From: Rivularia sp034931125
GTDB taxonomy: Bacteria; Cyanobacteriota; Cyanobacteriia; Cyanobacteriales; Nostocaceae
Direction of reading: 5' to 3'
Length of the DNA stretch: 64,000 nucleotides
Assembly: GCF_034931125.1 (NCBI RefSeq)
Contig: NZ_JAYGHM010000024.1
Span: forward strand, 1 to 64,000
Shown here in pieces: positions 42,373 through 50,574 of the stretch (position 1 is its first letter; every line of letters begins with the position of its first letter). Both the position numbers and the translations under genes were made by a program. The notes under the pieces are model-generated. The model saw only the letters and a program-made list of their open reading frames with translations. It was not told the origin of the DNA and searched no databases.

Positions 42373-42912
42373 TTACTTTTTCTCACAACCTATTCCGTTA
42401 CCATCGCCGTCAAAACGGTGGGGGTCTGGTGGTAGGACTTTGAAGTTACGTTGTTTAACGTTCGAGCATTGTAAATCGGGTGAATCTTTAGGTATGCATA
42501 AATCTGGGTAAGCAGGGTCACAGTTTTGTCTAAGTGAGATAGTTGAATTATTATTTAGATAAGTAGCAACTGCGATAATTGTCCCGATTACTGTTCCAAC
42601 TACTGTTACGATTGTTGCTGTTTTTTCTAAAGATTTCTTTGATTTCTTAGCTGGGGTAAGATGAATTTCTTCAATCTTATTACCCACAGAAGATAGCATA
42701 ATATTTCTATTATACTTTTGGTATTCTTCTGCCTCTACACGCATACGCGCTGGAACAGGATCTCCATTTAAATCGGCATTAAATTGATAAAATCCTTCGC
42801 TATCAGAGTGAACGATATATGATTTACCATCAAGTTCGAGAGTTACCTTTGCACTGTCAACAGTTTTATTTTCATTGTCTAACACACGTCCTGTATAAGT
42901 ATTGCTAGTCAT
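42373..42912 (-). CDS. Membrane protein with carboxypeptidase-regulatory-like and Excalibur domains
   Basis: A 179-residue protein. GRVLDNENKTVDSAKVTLEL and SDSEGFYQFNADLNG fit the beta-sandwich carboxypeptidase regulatory-like domain; TATIVTVVGTVIGTIIAVAT is a transmembrane helix; CDPAYPDLCIPKDSPDLQCS and HRFDGDGNGIGCE match the Excalibur calcium-binding motif (DxDxDGxxCE). Likely cytosolic N-terminus with the Excalibur domain outside. Confidence 0.75.
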   Translation of the reverse strand: MTSNTYTGRVLDNENKTVDSAKVTLELDGKSYIVHSDSEGFYQFNADLNGDPVPARMRVEAEEYQKYNRNIMLSSVGNKIEEIHLTPAKKSKKSLEKTATIVTVVGTVIGTIIAVATYLNNNSTISLRQNCDPAYPDLCIPKDSPDLQCSNVKQRNFKVLPPDPHRFDGDGNGIGCEKK

Positions 42913-43716
42913 TTATTTGCCTCGATATAACAAGATAAAATGCTTGAATTGTAGTTTTTTTTAGCCTGAAGATTTACAATCAGACTTAGATAAAAGTAGA
43001 ACTCAACGCAAATGATTTTAAAAATAAATGCGCTCAGGTGAAGTGATATCAGTATTTAGATATGACAAGTAATTTAATACTTATGCTAAAACGCTGAACT
43101 CCAAGAGTTATGCAACGAATTGTCTCGTATTAAAAAACATTTCCTTTAACTAGAAGCCAAGCAAATAGGGGGTAATAATGACTTAAGTATCAAACCACTA
43201 ACTTTTACATTATCTACAGGTGTCATCAGTACAATTCCTGAATTTATAGAAATTTTATAAAACTTAATAGATAACACTTCTAGATACTGTTAAACTCTTG
43301 ATTTTAAAGCATTCTGGTTTTTTTCTGTGCAAAAAATATTACTTGCAAAACGGAAATAGCCTCAGTAATTATTCTACCTTATTGCCAAGAACGTTATTCC
43401 CATTATTACAACTGCATTGGTTAAAATTTTGCTCTTGACAAAGAATATAAAAGATATGCGATGCCTATGGCGGAGCGATCGCTCATCGCTTCTTTGGGTG
43501 CTGGCGCTGCGATCGCGCTTGGTCTTGGGATGAGTATTACAGTCGTTTCTCTGAAGGGGCGAGGTAAAATTCATATCGTTTTAGGGTAGGGAGCAGGAGG
43601 AAGATGCACCTTATAAAGAAAGCAATACGCTGTATTTCCAATGCAACCAAAAACCCCAACATCGAGTCGGGGTTTACTTTCAATAAAATATGATTAATAT
43701 GCGTTTATATATAGTT
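42913..43716. other. Intergenic region (about 800 bp)
   Basis: No convincing gene in either strand. It holds HIP1-linked palindromic sequence at 43456-43520 and a terminator at 43651-43675. Confidence 0.5.
43651..43678. terminator. Hairpin AAACCCC...GGGGTTT
   Basis: AAACCCC-AACATCGAGTC-GGGGTTT (43651-43675), T-flanked on the plus side and A-flanked on the other, downstream of the minus-strand gene at 43717. Confidence 0.6.
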
Positions 43717-43998
43717 TTAGCGATCGCTAATAATTACACACATACCCAAAGCTTGCCAAGTCTGGGGTCCAACAATTCCATCGACAAGAACTGTTGGATC
43801 ATGGTCATTACCTCTTGCTTGAAATTCTTTAACTGCATCTTCTGTTTTTTTACCAAAAAAACCATCAGCTTTTAAAGAGCCAAAATTATATTGACGTAAA
43901 CGTGTTTGTAAAAGTTTTACAGACTCAGAAGCTGTTTTTTGACGGTCATCACGACGTAAAACGGGCATTCTGTGACAGGGGGTTAGTTGGGCTTGCAT
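43717..43998 (-). CDS. Peptidoglycan-binding domain protein
   Basis: A 93-residue protein consisting of one PG_binding_1 domain: SVKLLQTRLRQYNFGSLKAD, GFFGKKTEDAVKEFQ and DGIVGPQTWQALG are the usual three blocks. No signal peptide or catalytic domain. GGAGAAC precedes the ATG. Confidence 0.82.
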   Translation of the reverse strand: MQAQLTPCHRMPVLRRDDRQKTASESVKLLQTRLRQYNFGSLKADGFFGKKTEDAVKEFQARGNDHDPTVLVDGIVGPQTWQALGMCVIISDR

Positions 43999-44241
43999 TG
44001 TATTGTTCTCCTAGTTTTTATAGTTGAATTTACTGATAAGCTTAAATTCATTCTGTCATTGTTAAATTCCAGAATTTCAGCAAAAATATCTAAAAAAGCT
44101 TTTAATTAAATGTTCCCGTCATCTTAGAAGCCGATAAAATATCTTGATATATGGATTGTGGAAGCAAGGCGATCGCTATTCCGGGGCGAGTGTTGATAAG
44201 CTTTTCCTTTCTTGTAGATATTGCACAAAAGTTTATTTAAG
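43999..44241. other. Intergenic region upstream of the partition locus
   Basis: AT-rich, HIP1-containing, no gene seen. It runs into the repeat cluster at 44242. Confidence 0.4.
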
Positions 44242-44376
44242 TAATGCAGTAATGCAGTAATGCAGTAATGCAGCAATTAATTAATGATTGTAGTATAAGC
44301 AGTTATCTGGTATATAAAGCATTAATCAAACTATCAGCTTAGTTACTCAATGCAGTAATTAATGCAGTAATGCAGT
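44242..44376. repeat. Partition-site-like 8-bp repeats upstream of parA
   Basis: TAATGCAG occurs four times with an 8-bp period at 44242-44273, and AATGCAGT at 44349, 44361 and 44369, the last abutting the parA start codon. Together with copies after the second gene (45371) they look like the centromere and autoregulatory operator. Confidence 0.75.
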
Positions 44377-45021
44377 ATGTCAGTAATATCGTTAATTAAC
44401 CAAAAAGGCGGCTGCTCCAAGTCTACAACCGCCGTACATCTAAGCTATTGGCTATCAAAGAAAGGTTATTCCGTCCAGCTTATAGATGCTGATGCCCAAG
44501 GTAGTAGTTCCGTGTGGTTGAAATCGATGGAAGATAATTTAATACCAGTTACGGTATTGCGATCGCCTGACGAGCTATTAGAACAAATCCCCGAACTTAC
44601 ACAAAAGTGTGACTATTTAGTTGTAGATGGTCCGGCGGGTTTGGCTGAATCTAGTAGAGCCATTTTATTTCGTACCGATTTAGCACTAGTTCCATGTCAG
44701 CCTACTGGGTTAGATTTGCAATCGGCTAGCGATGCGGTGCGGTTAATTAAGCAAGCTCAATCCGTAAGAGGTGGTGCGCCCAAAGCAGCAATATTTATTA
44801 GCCGTGCGGTGAAAGGGACTAAGTTAAAAGACGAAGCGATCGCATTGTTATCGAAAACTAAAGAAGTGACGGTGTTAAAAACCGTGATTCATCAAAAACA
44901 GGCGATCGCGGATACTTTTGGTCAAGCGGCAACAATTTGGGGATTATCGGGGCGATCGGCTGCTGATTCGGCGCGGGAGTATGAAAAATTATTTGCAGAA
45001 ATTGTGGGGATGATTAAGTGA
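44377..45021 (+). CDS. parA: ParA-family partition ATPase
   Basis: A 214-residue protein of the small (type Ib-like) class without an N-terminal DNA-binding domain. Deviant Walker A QKGGCSKSTT, Walker A' region LIDADAQGSSS and Walker B YLVVDGPAG are present. It partitions the plasmid together with the next gene. The start codon lies inside the last AATGCAGT repeat, so expression is probably autoregulated there. Confidence 0.92.
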   Translation: MSVISLINQKGGCSKSTTAVHLSYWLSKKGYSVQLIDADAQGSSSVWLKSMEDNLIPVTVLRSPDELLEQIPELTQKCDYLVVDGPAGLAESSRAILFRTDLALVPCQPTGLDLQSASDAVRLIKQAQSVRGGAPKAAIFISRAVKGTKLKDEAIALLSKTKEVTVLKTVIHQKQAIADTFGQAATIWGLSGRSAADSAREYEKLFAEIVGMIK

Positions 45022-45365
45022 ATAAGAAAAGAAAATCCCTCGATGATACTTTGGCAAGTGAATTTGTTTACGGTGAAAAGGCTGTTGAACCGGAACCAGT
45101 AACTAGTGAGGTTGAGGAAGAAATAATCGAAGAACCAGAACCACCACCTAAAAAAACTACAGCTAAAACAGATAAGACCAAAAAAGCATCAATTATTTCT
45201 AAGCTTCAACAAGGTAGTGAAAAAGAACCAACAGTACGATTAACTGTTGATTTACCGCAGTCGATGCATCGTAAATTGTCTATACTAGCGGCTTCTACTG
45301 GTAAGAAAAAGGCTGAGATTGTAAGGCTTCTGCTGGATGAAGCACTTGAAGAAGTAGATAATTAA
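45018..45365 (+). CDS. RHH-type partner of ParA (ParB/ParG-like)
   Basis: A 115-residue protein starting with GTG and overlapping parA by 4 bp. The N-terminal half is a flexible acidic/basic region; the C-terminus (EPTVRLTVDLPQSMHRKLSI, KKKAEIVRLLLDEAL) is a ribbon-helix-helix that should bind the AATGCAGT repeats. This is the usual partner type for small ParA proteins. Confidence 0.8.
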   Translation: MNKKRKSLDDTLASEFVYGEKAVEPEPVTSEVEEEIIEEPEPPPKKTTAKTDKTKKASIISKLQQGSEKEPTVRLTVDLPQSMHRKLSILAASTGKKKAEIVRLLLDEALEEVDN

Positions 45366-45370
45366 TTAAG

Positions 45371-45397
45371 TAATGCAGTAATGCAGTAATCAATGCA
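45371..45397. repeat. Partition-site-like repeats downstream
   Basis: TAATGCAG at 45371 and 45379 and CAATGCAG a few bases on, the same unit as upstream of parA. Confidence 0.65.
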
Positions 45398-45472
45398 GCA
45401 TTTAGAAGAAGGAAGGAAAGGGTTTTATATGCTGCCTTTTCCTTCTTAATGTAATAAACAATTATTGTCAGT

Positions 45473-47206
45473 TTACTTACGGCGCGCGGAAGTATCATGT
45501 ATGTCACTATGCTCGCTGCCAGTATAAGCATGACCGCCAGGGGCATCAACTGGTGCAGTATCCACAGTGTTGGTAGCACGGAGTACTCCTGCTAGACGAC
45601 CGGACTCGCCACCTCTAGTAACCTCAATTATGCCAACTCCCGGACAACTACCCTGGGCTGCGTGTGTAACGGATACAGGAACCGGACCGCGCAAGGCAAC
45701 TACTAAGTATTTCCCATCGGGTGTGGTATCCATCAAGTCTGGGGCAGGGTCGTTGAGCGGTAGATTTACATCATCTTTCACCGAAGCTGCATCACACGGA
45801 CCCACGCCATTACCCTTACCCGAAGCTGAGGTCAAATCGTAAGTAGTTCTCTCCAATGTTTTAGTATTAAAAACTTCAACATTACCCTGGATGCGGTCAA
45901 CGTTATGAATATGTGAACCAGATAATGTTCGCGCAATACCGTGGGCATCCCTGCGGGTAGTCGTTCCTGGCAACTGTCCGCTGTTGTTGGGATTGGGATT
46001 ACCTTCAATGTTGCCGATTGTATTCGTATTGGTATCATCCTTGTAAACCAGTACGGGTTCTGGAATATTAGGCGCATTCGGGGCGGAGCCGAATTTTGTA
46101 TCATCAATAGTGTACATGGTAAAAGTAGACTGAGCGGCACCCGCACCAGAAGCGGAAACGCCAGCATTCAGCCACATATTATTGTCTACTTGTACGCCAC
46201 CACAACCAGCACCATTAAAGACTTGGTTGTCATACTCGCCAACAATCGTCATTGGAGTAGTTCTGGTGTTAGCGACCAACAACCCACCTCCACCAAGGGT
46301 AATATAGTCATAATCACGTTTAGAGGGTATCGGGCAAATGATGACGTTGTTGGCACGACCACCTTCTGGAACGGGATTTTCATTGCAACCGTTTTCCTTA
46401 CAATTACCATTCGGTGTCAAATCGCTAAAATCTGCTTCATCGTAGCTGCCTACGATACTACCAATCATATTTTTACCTTGACCATTGCTGCCTAAATAAA
46501 CCTTGGCATCATCTTCGATGGTCATACCTTTACCCACGCCCAGGGAAGCCGATTTATTGAAGTTCGCCGCGATAATCTTGCCACGGCGATCTCTCTTGAT
46601 GTCAATGCGTTCTAGCACCTTACCATCCAGGTTCGCTACCAGCAAGGCGCTGCCGTCACTATTCCAGAACGACATATGCACCGAACGACCAACGTTGGTG
46701 CCAGTGACGCGGAATAAAGCTACGGCTCCCTTGGTTCTACCATCTATGATGCCCACATAACCACCATTCGGAGCAAATATATTTGCATTCATATATTTAT
46801 TTTGCGGGTCTGGCAACATACCATGCAGGCGACCGAAGGCTGGCAAATCATCCAAAGTGTTACCAGTCGGCTGTTCGCTGCTGTTGTACTCCACTAAGCT
46901 AGCGGGGAATACATCACGGATATCACATGGACCTTCACCAGGACGGTTATTGCCGTCGCAACCAAGCGGTTTTGCTTCCCTTTTACCATTTTTGAGTTGT
47001 TTTTCGACATCCTTGCTGTCCCAAACCCAGATCCAGCCACCATTTACTCCACGAGATTCAACACCGGCTACTGAGTTAGATTGATCTGACCCCCAGATTT
47101 CATATCCACGGTTGTAGTTATTCTTGGCTAATACCGGAGTGACTGTAAGTATAATTGCAACGACTACAATCAAAATTAATTTTATTATTGAGTTGAAATT
47201 ATTCAT
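45473..47206 (-). CDS. Exported beta-propeller-like protein
   Basis: A 577-residue protein with a signal peptide (LILIVVVAIILTVTPVLA). Repeated blocks with GRLHGMLPDPQNKYMNANIF, NSDGSALLVANLDGKVLERI, GGGLLVANTRTTPMTIVGEY and DTTPDGKYLVVALRGPVPV are typical of propeller blades (YVTN/lactonase-like). The C-terminus has HAYTGSEHSDIHDTSARRK. Probably periplasmic or secreted. Function unknown. Confidence 0.65.
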   Translation of the reverse strand: MNNFNSIIKLILIVVVAIILTVTPVLAKNNYNRGYEIWGSDQSNSVAGVESRGVNGGWIWVWDSKDVEKQLKNGKREAKPLGCDGNNRPGEGPCDIRDVFPASLVEYNSSEQPTGNTLDDLPAFGRLHGMLPDPQNKYMNANIFAPNGGYVGIIDGRTKGAVALFRVTGTNVGRSVHMSFWNSDGSALLVANLDGKVLERIDIKRDRRGKIIAANFNKSASLGVGKGMTIEDDAKVYLGSNGQGKNMIGSIVGSYDEADFSDLTPNGNCKENGCNENPVPEGGRANNVIICPIPSKRDYDYITLGGGGLLVANTRTTPMTIVGEYDNQVFNGAGCGGVQVDNNMWLNAGVSASGAGAAQSTFTMYTIDDTKFGSAPNAPNIPEPVLVYKDDTNTNTIGNIEGNPNPNNSGQLPGTTTRRDAHGIARTLSGSHIHNVDRIQGNVEVFNTKTLERTTYDLTSASGKGNGVGPCDAASVKDDVNLPLNDPAPDLMDTTPDGKYLVVALRGPVPVSVTHAAQGSCPGVGIIEVTRGGESGRLAGVLRATNTVDTAPVDAPGGHAYTGSEHSDIHDTSARRK

Positions 47207-47773
47207 TATCTTGAAGCAATTAGTCCTTCGTTTAGTACAAAAATTTGTGCGGCTTTAAGAACATCTGAACTTAGAAGTCACGCAAGTTGCTATTTCTTGT
47301 GTTTTTATGTATAAATTTTCATAACATAGGTAACTTAAAAATGTAGCAAGCTACAATTTTTAAAAATACTTAGTTACGCTGCCGACACTCTGAAATAATA
47401 TGGGTTCGCTCTTCTTCTTCAGATATAACTGTGTTGGTAGATTTTATTGAACGACTCTCTTGTACAGGGTACTACCAATAGTGTGTAAATGCCAATGTCC
47501 CCCTATTGGTAAGAATTTTTTCGTTATCAAACCAATTACACGCTCTGTTTTCTGCTACAAGTTTTTGGTACAGTGATGAAGCGATCGCGCCTGCTCTCCC
47601 GAACGCTTCCATAATTACTGGCAACAGCTTGTATTCCTTTCTACTCGGAATGGTCGATCTTAGCAAGATGCGATCGCTCTCCCGAACACTTCCATAATTA
47701 CTTGCAACAGCTTGTATTTCTTTCTACTCGGAATGGTCGATAAATTTCAGTTAGCAAGCGGCTTTCATACCTT
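47207..47773. other. Intergenic region with a duplicated gene fragment
   Basis: It holds the direct repeat at 47593-47741. On the minus strand the copies read STIPSRKEYKLLPVIMEAFG and STIPSRKKYKLLQVIMEVFG, likely remnants of a duplicated, now broken coding sequence. Confidence 0.5.
47593..47741. repeat. 66-bp direct repeat, two copies
   Basis: GCTCTCCCGAAC...GGAATGGTCGAT occurs at 47593-47658 and 47676-47741, an 83-bp period with few mismatches. Confidence 0.8.
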
Positions 47774-48058
47774 CTAACTCGGCTCCGATACAAAAATCAC
47801 CTGAAAATGAATTTCACCTAAATGTGAATACCAAGAAATTTTAGTAACTTGATTCGCGATCGCACTATGCATCTCATAGCGACCCGCATCTTGAGGTTTA
47901 CCGTCAATCGTGGCGCTCGCTACTATTTGCCGAAATAACGGAGTATCATCGCAAGTCCCGACAATTCGGTTATGCTGCACACTCCATTTGATGCTGCTGT
48001 GGAACTGTGACTGTAGCGAATCAGTTTGACCGTCGTAGAATGTCATCGTGCTTTTCAC
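47774..48058 (-). CDS. Small hypothetical protein
   Basis: A 94-residue protein (TMTFYDGQTDSLQSQFHSSI, HLGEIHFQVIFVSEPS). Beta-rich appearance. No family recognised. Confidence 0.5.
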   Translation of the reverse strand: MKSTMTFYDGQTDSLQSQFHSSIKWSVQHNRIVGTCDDTPLFRQIVASATIDGKPQDAGRYEMHSAIANQVTKISWYSHLGEIHFQVIFVSEPS

Positions 48059-48347
48059 TCATATAACGTGCATTATTCCAAGCAACTTAACAAAAGTTTG
48101 CAGCGTGTCCTATTTTACACGAACCCCGGTGGACATTGATGTTAGTAAAAAACTTGTTAGCTGGCTTATTTGGAGAGAAATAAAATTTGAGATAGAGTTG
48201 CCACTTGATAAAACCTGAATTCAAAGTTTGAAGTTAAAACGGTTAAGAAGCGACAAGCCTAAATTAACTTTTAAGAAGAATATCGGAAAATTTACGAACT
48301 AATTACAGTTAGGATATCCGCATATTCCTGCTAACAGATAGAAAAGT
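48059..48347. other. Intergenic region
   Basis: Nothing recognised. Confidence 0.4.
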
Positions 48348-48650
48348 TTAATTTTGCTTTTGACTGTTTTTGTTTTTCATATCCAGAGCGATCGCCCTTA
48401 GTAGTTCTTCAATAACTTCCGGCGATAAATTACTCAACTGCTTGCTAATATCTTCAGCGTTGCCGTTAAGTTGCAAAACGTTGGAATTAGAAATCATATT
48501 GTTGCCACCGATGATGACAATTCCCGGATTATTGCCCATCGCTTTTTGTGCTAACTCAGTGCGCTGTTCTAGCGGCAGTTCATCAATATGTCGCTTAAAT
48601 TCATCAAATTCCACTAATTGCACCAACTTACCCTGACTAATCTCTTTCAT
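48348..48650 (-). CDS. Hypothetical protein
   Basis: A 100-residue helical protein (DEFKRHIDELPLEQRTELAQ) with a central Gly/Asn stretch (NPGIVIIGGNNMISNSN) and an acidic helix. It lies downstream of the XRE gene at 48708 on the same strand and may be its partner. Function unknown. Confidence 0.55.
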   Translation of the reverse strand: MKEISQGKLVQLVEFDEFKRHIDELPLEQRTELAQKAMGNNPGIVIIGGNNMISNSNVLQLNGNAEDISKQLSNLSPEVIEELLRAIALDMKNKNSQKQN

Positions 48651-48707
48651 AACCCAGATTATCTCAATTTACTACCTAGTAATAGTTAAGTTTTATTTAA
48701 ACCCATA

Positions 48708-49070
48708 CTAAGACATTAGTAAGGTCTTTTTAATACTATCTTGGTTAGTGTTATTACCGTTACTTTCTTCACGATTAGTTTTGAGATTATTTGCGATCGC
48801 CATCATGATGTCGGACATTTGGTCGCGATCCATTTTGGCGATTAAGTGTTCTAAAAGAATTTTCTCACCTAAGAACAAGTTAAAAAAATGTACCTTCGCC
48901 TCAACTGGCAAAAACTCCAGCAGTTTCTCTAAACTGTCAGTTTGGATTGATTTCTTTTCTCGACGAAACTCGCTGATTGACTGGGGCGTAACTCCGGATT
49001 GCTCGGCTAAGCGTTTAGCACTAACTCCAAAATCTTTCAGGGTGCTATCAAAAGCTTGATTAAAATTCAT
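48708..49070 (-). CDS. XRE-family regulator
   Basis: A 120-residue protein. FGVSAKRLAEQSGVTPQSIS and EFRREKKSIQTDSLEKLLEF are the helix-turn-helix. The rest of the protein (LEHLIAKMDRDQMSDIMMAI) is helical. It resembles the regulator at 49673 and the remnant at 49339. Confidence 0.75.
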   Translation of the reverse strand: MNFNQAFDSTLKDFGVSAKRLAEQSGVTPQSISEFRREKKSIQTDSLEKLLEFLPVEAKVHFFNLFLGEKILLEHLIAKMDRDQMSDIMMAIANNLKTNREESNGNNTNQDSIKKTLLMS

Positions 49071-49338
49071 TAAATTGTATTAAATTCGCTAATTAGAGAA
49101 TTATTTTAGTTTGCATTTAGCTAGAATTCGATTATAAAGGAATTGTCTTAATTTTATCTTTACTTTTACAAATCAAGGAAGATTATATATGATTAGCGAT
49201 GCATAGCATGACTTACTCATAAATTCGAGAGCGAGATTAAACAATCCAGTGTTACAAGCGCGTTAAAAATTTCGGTTTTTTCCTGGAAGAAGTTTTTAGA
49301 AACTGCAATTTTTGGCTAAGAACGAGTTTCTTACCCAA
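49071..49338. other. Spacer with repeated leader, copy 1
   Basis: From 49136 it carries a leader that is repeated at 49490-49580; no full gene. Confidence 0.5.
49136..49225. repeat. Repeated leader, copy 1 (with five-codon ORF)
   Basis: TTTTATCTTTACTTTTACAA, AAGGA, ATATATGATTAGCGATGCAT, AGCATGA. The second copy is at 49490-49580. Both have a purine-rich AAGG(A/AG) box followed by ATGATT(A/C).CGA(T/C)GCATAG. Confidence 0.55.
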
Positions 49339-49467
49339 TCATACTGCTTCAGCAAGTTCCACAGGATCTTTTTCTTTACGGGTATTGCCTGCGAATATAT
49401 TGGCGAGCAAGCATAAGGCATCTGCCTGCTCCTCTGGTGGTGCTTTAACAATTTGCGATCGCAAAGT
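49339..49467 (-). pseudogene. C-terminal remnant of an XRE regulator paralogue
   Basis: Minus-strand reading gives TLRSQIVKAPPEEQADALCL, then LANIFAGNTRKEKDPVELAEAV-stop, homologous to the end of the 49673 protein (SLRSLVMEASPQEKAEVLNA...). The N-terminal half is missing. Confidence 0.65.
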
Positions 49468-49489
49468 GTGTTACTCAAATTCGGTAACA

Positions 49490-49580
49490 ACGGAATTGAC
49501 TTATTTTTATCTTTACTTTTACAAAATAAGGAGAATTATTATATATGATTACCGACGCATAGCATGATTTAGTTATAAAT
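49490..49580. repeat. Repeated leader, copy 2 (with five-codon ORF)
   Basis: Second copy of the 49136 leader: AATAAGGAGAATTATTATAT, ATGATTACCGACGCATAG (five codons MITDA). The first copy reads MISDA. Confidence 0.55.
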
Positions 49581-49672
49581 TCTTAACTTACTACCTCGTT
49601 GTAGCGTGTAAAGGTAGATTTAGTATTAATTCGTCACCATTCTTCGCCCGAATGATACTTTACCTTTTCAAA

Positions 49673-50056
49673 CTATACTGCTTGTGGTAAGCAGCTAGAA
49701 TCCTTATTTTCAGGGGATTGAACAAACCAACTTGCAAGCGCATTAAGAACCTCTGCCTTCTCTTGGGGAGATGCTTCCATCACAAGCGATCGCAAATTGG
49801 TTTTTGGTTTAGAGCCAACTAATCGCGAAACATACCATTCCCTTGCATCTTCAGGAAGAACCAATAATAAAGACAAAAATTTTGTGGTTAGCAAGTCTGC
49901 TTTACCGCGCCGGAATCGAGACAAAGTAACTTCAGAAACACCTATCAGTTGAGAGATTTCTTTAGCTGATATGTCAAAACGTTCGAGCATTTCATCGAAC
50001 AGCTTTTGATGCATCTCCATATTTTGTGTAACGATTTCTTGCATTTTTTGCGCCAA
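49673..50056 (-). CDS. XRE-family regulator
   Basis: A 127-residue protein. RFDISAKEISQLIGVSEVTL and SRFRRGKADLLTTKFLSLLL form the helix-turn-helix; the C-terminal region (LVMEASPQEKAEVLNALASW) has a truncated paralogue at 49339. It probably regulates the adjacent replication genes or its own leader. Confidence 0.75.
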   Translation of the reverse strand: MAQKMQEIVTQNMEMHQKLFDEMLERFDISAKEISQLIGVSEVTLSRFRRGKADLLTTKFLSLLLVLPEDAREWYVSRLVGSKPKTNLRSLVMEASPQEKAEVLNALASWFVQSPENKDSSCLPQAV

Positions 50057-50207
50057 ATAAATTAAAGAGTTCTTTAAATGATTAAATAGTTTTTTGATGA
50101 GATAGGCAAGTGAATTAAACGAAGCTTTAACTATCTTAATCCTAGCAATATCTTAGACCATTGGAGTTGGATCTAGTTCCACGTTCTTCTACTCCAATAA
50201 AAAATTA

Positions 50208-50231
50208 GCCCCGGTCTTGACGGGACGGGGC
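50208..50231 (+). terminator. Hairpin upstream of the replication genes
   Basis: GCCCCGGTC-TTGAC-GGGACGGGGC; strong stem without a T tract on the plus side. May be an attenuator or a binding site. Confidence 0.5.
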
Positions 50232-50259
50232 GTATCTGAAAATTCAACTTAGGTGCATT

Positions 50260-50574
50260 ATGACGCATAACACTGCCAAAATTCAAGGTAAATTTTACCC
50301 ACTTCAACATGAAGAATGGTTAAGGGATTGTCGAGAGCTAACATCAGCACAACTACAGGTACTTTATTACATTCGCATTCTAGACCCTCTTAACAACGGA
50401 ATCGAAATTAATGCGGATCAAATAGCAAGGCAGCTATCATCACCACAGCGTCAGGTTCGCAGACAAATCGTAAGCCGCGCATTAAAAGAACTTGTAGCCA
50501 AGAAATATTTACCAGGCAAGTATAGTTTTATATCCGCACCTGCTGATGAAACTTCCGAGGAGGTGGAATCCTAA
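50260..50574 (+). CDS. Winged-helix replication-associated protein
   Basis: A 104-residue protein. LTSAQLQVLYYIRILDPLNN, NADQIARQLSSPQRQVRRQI and SRALKELVAKKYLPGKYSFI fit a winged helix. Its frame shares its last A with the next ATG (TAATG), and the two proteins share a similar N-terminal motif (QGKFYPL vs GVQFYPL), so they are likely related and cooperate. Confidence 0.6.
   Translation: MTHNTAKIQGKFYPLQHEEWLRDCRELTSAQLQVLYYIRILDPLNNGIEINADQIARQLSSPQRQVRRQIVSRALKELVAKKYLPGKYSFISAPADETSEEVES

Noticed and set aside
43374..43574. 66-codon minus-strand frame
   Set aside because: It lies over HIP1-linked palindromic sequence and has no protein-like features.
44242..44384. CRISPR array
   Set aside because: The 8-bp repeats have no spacers of uniform length; they are partition-type repeats.
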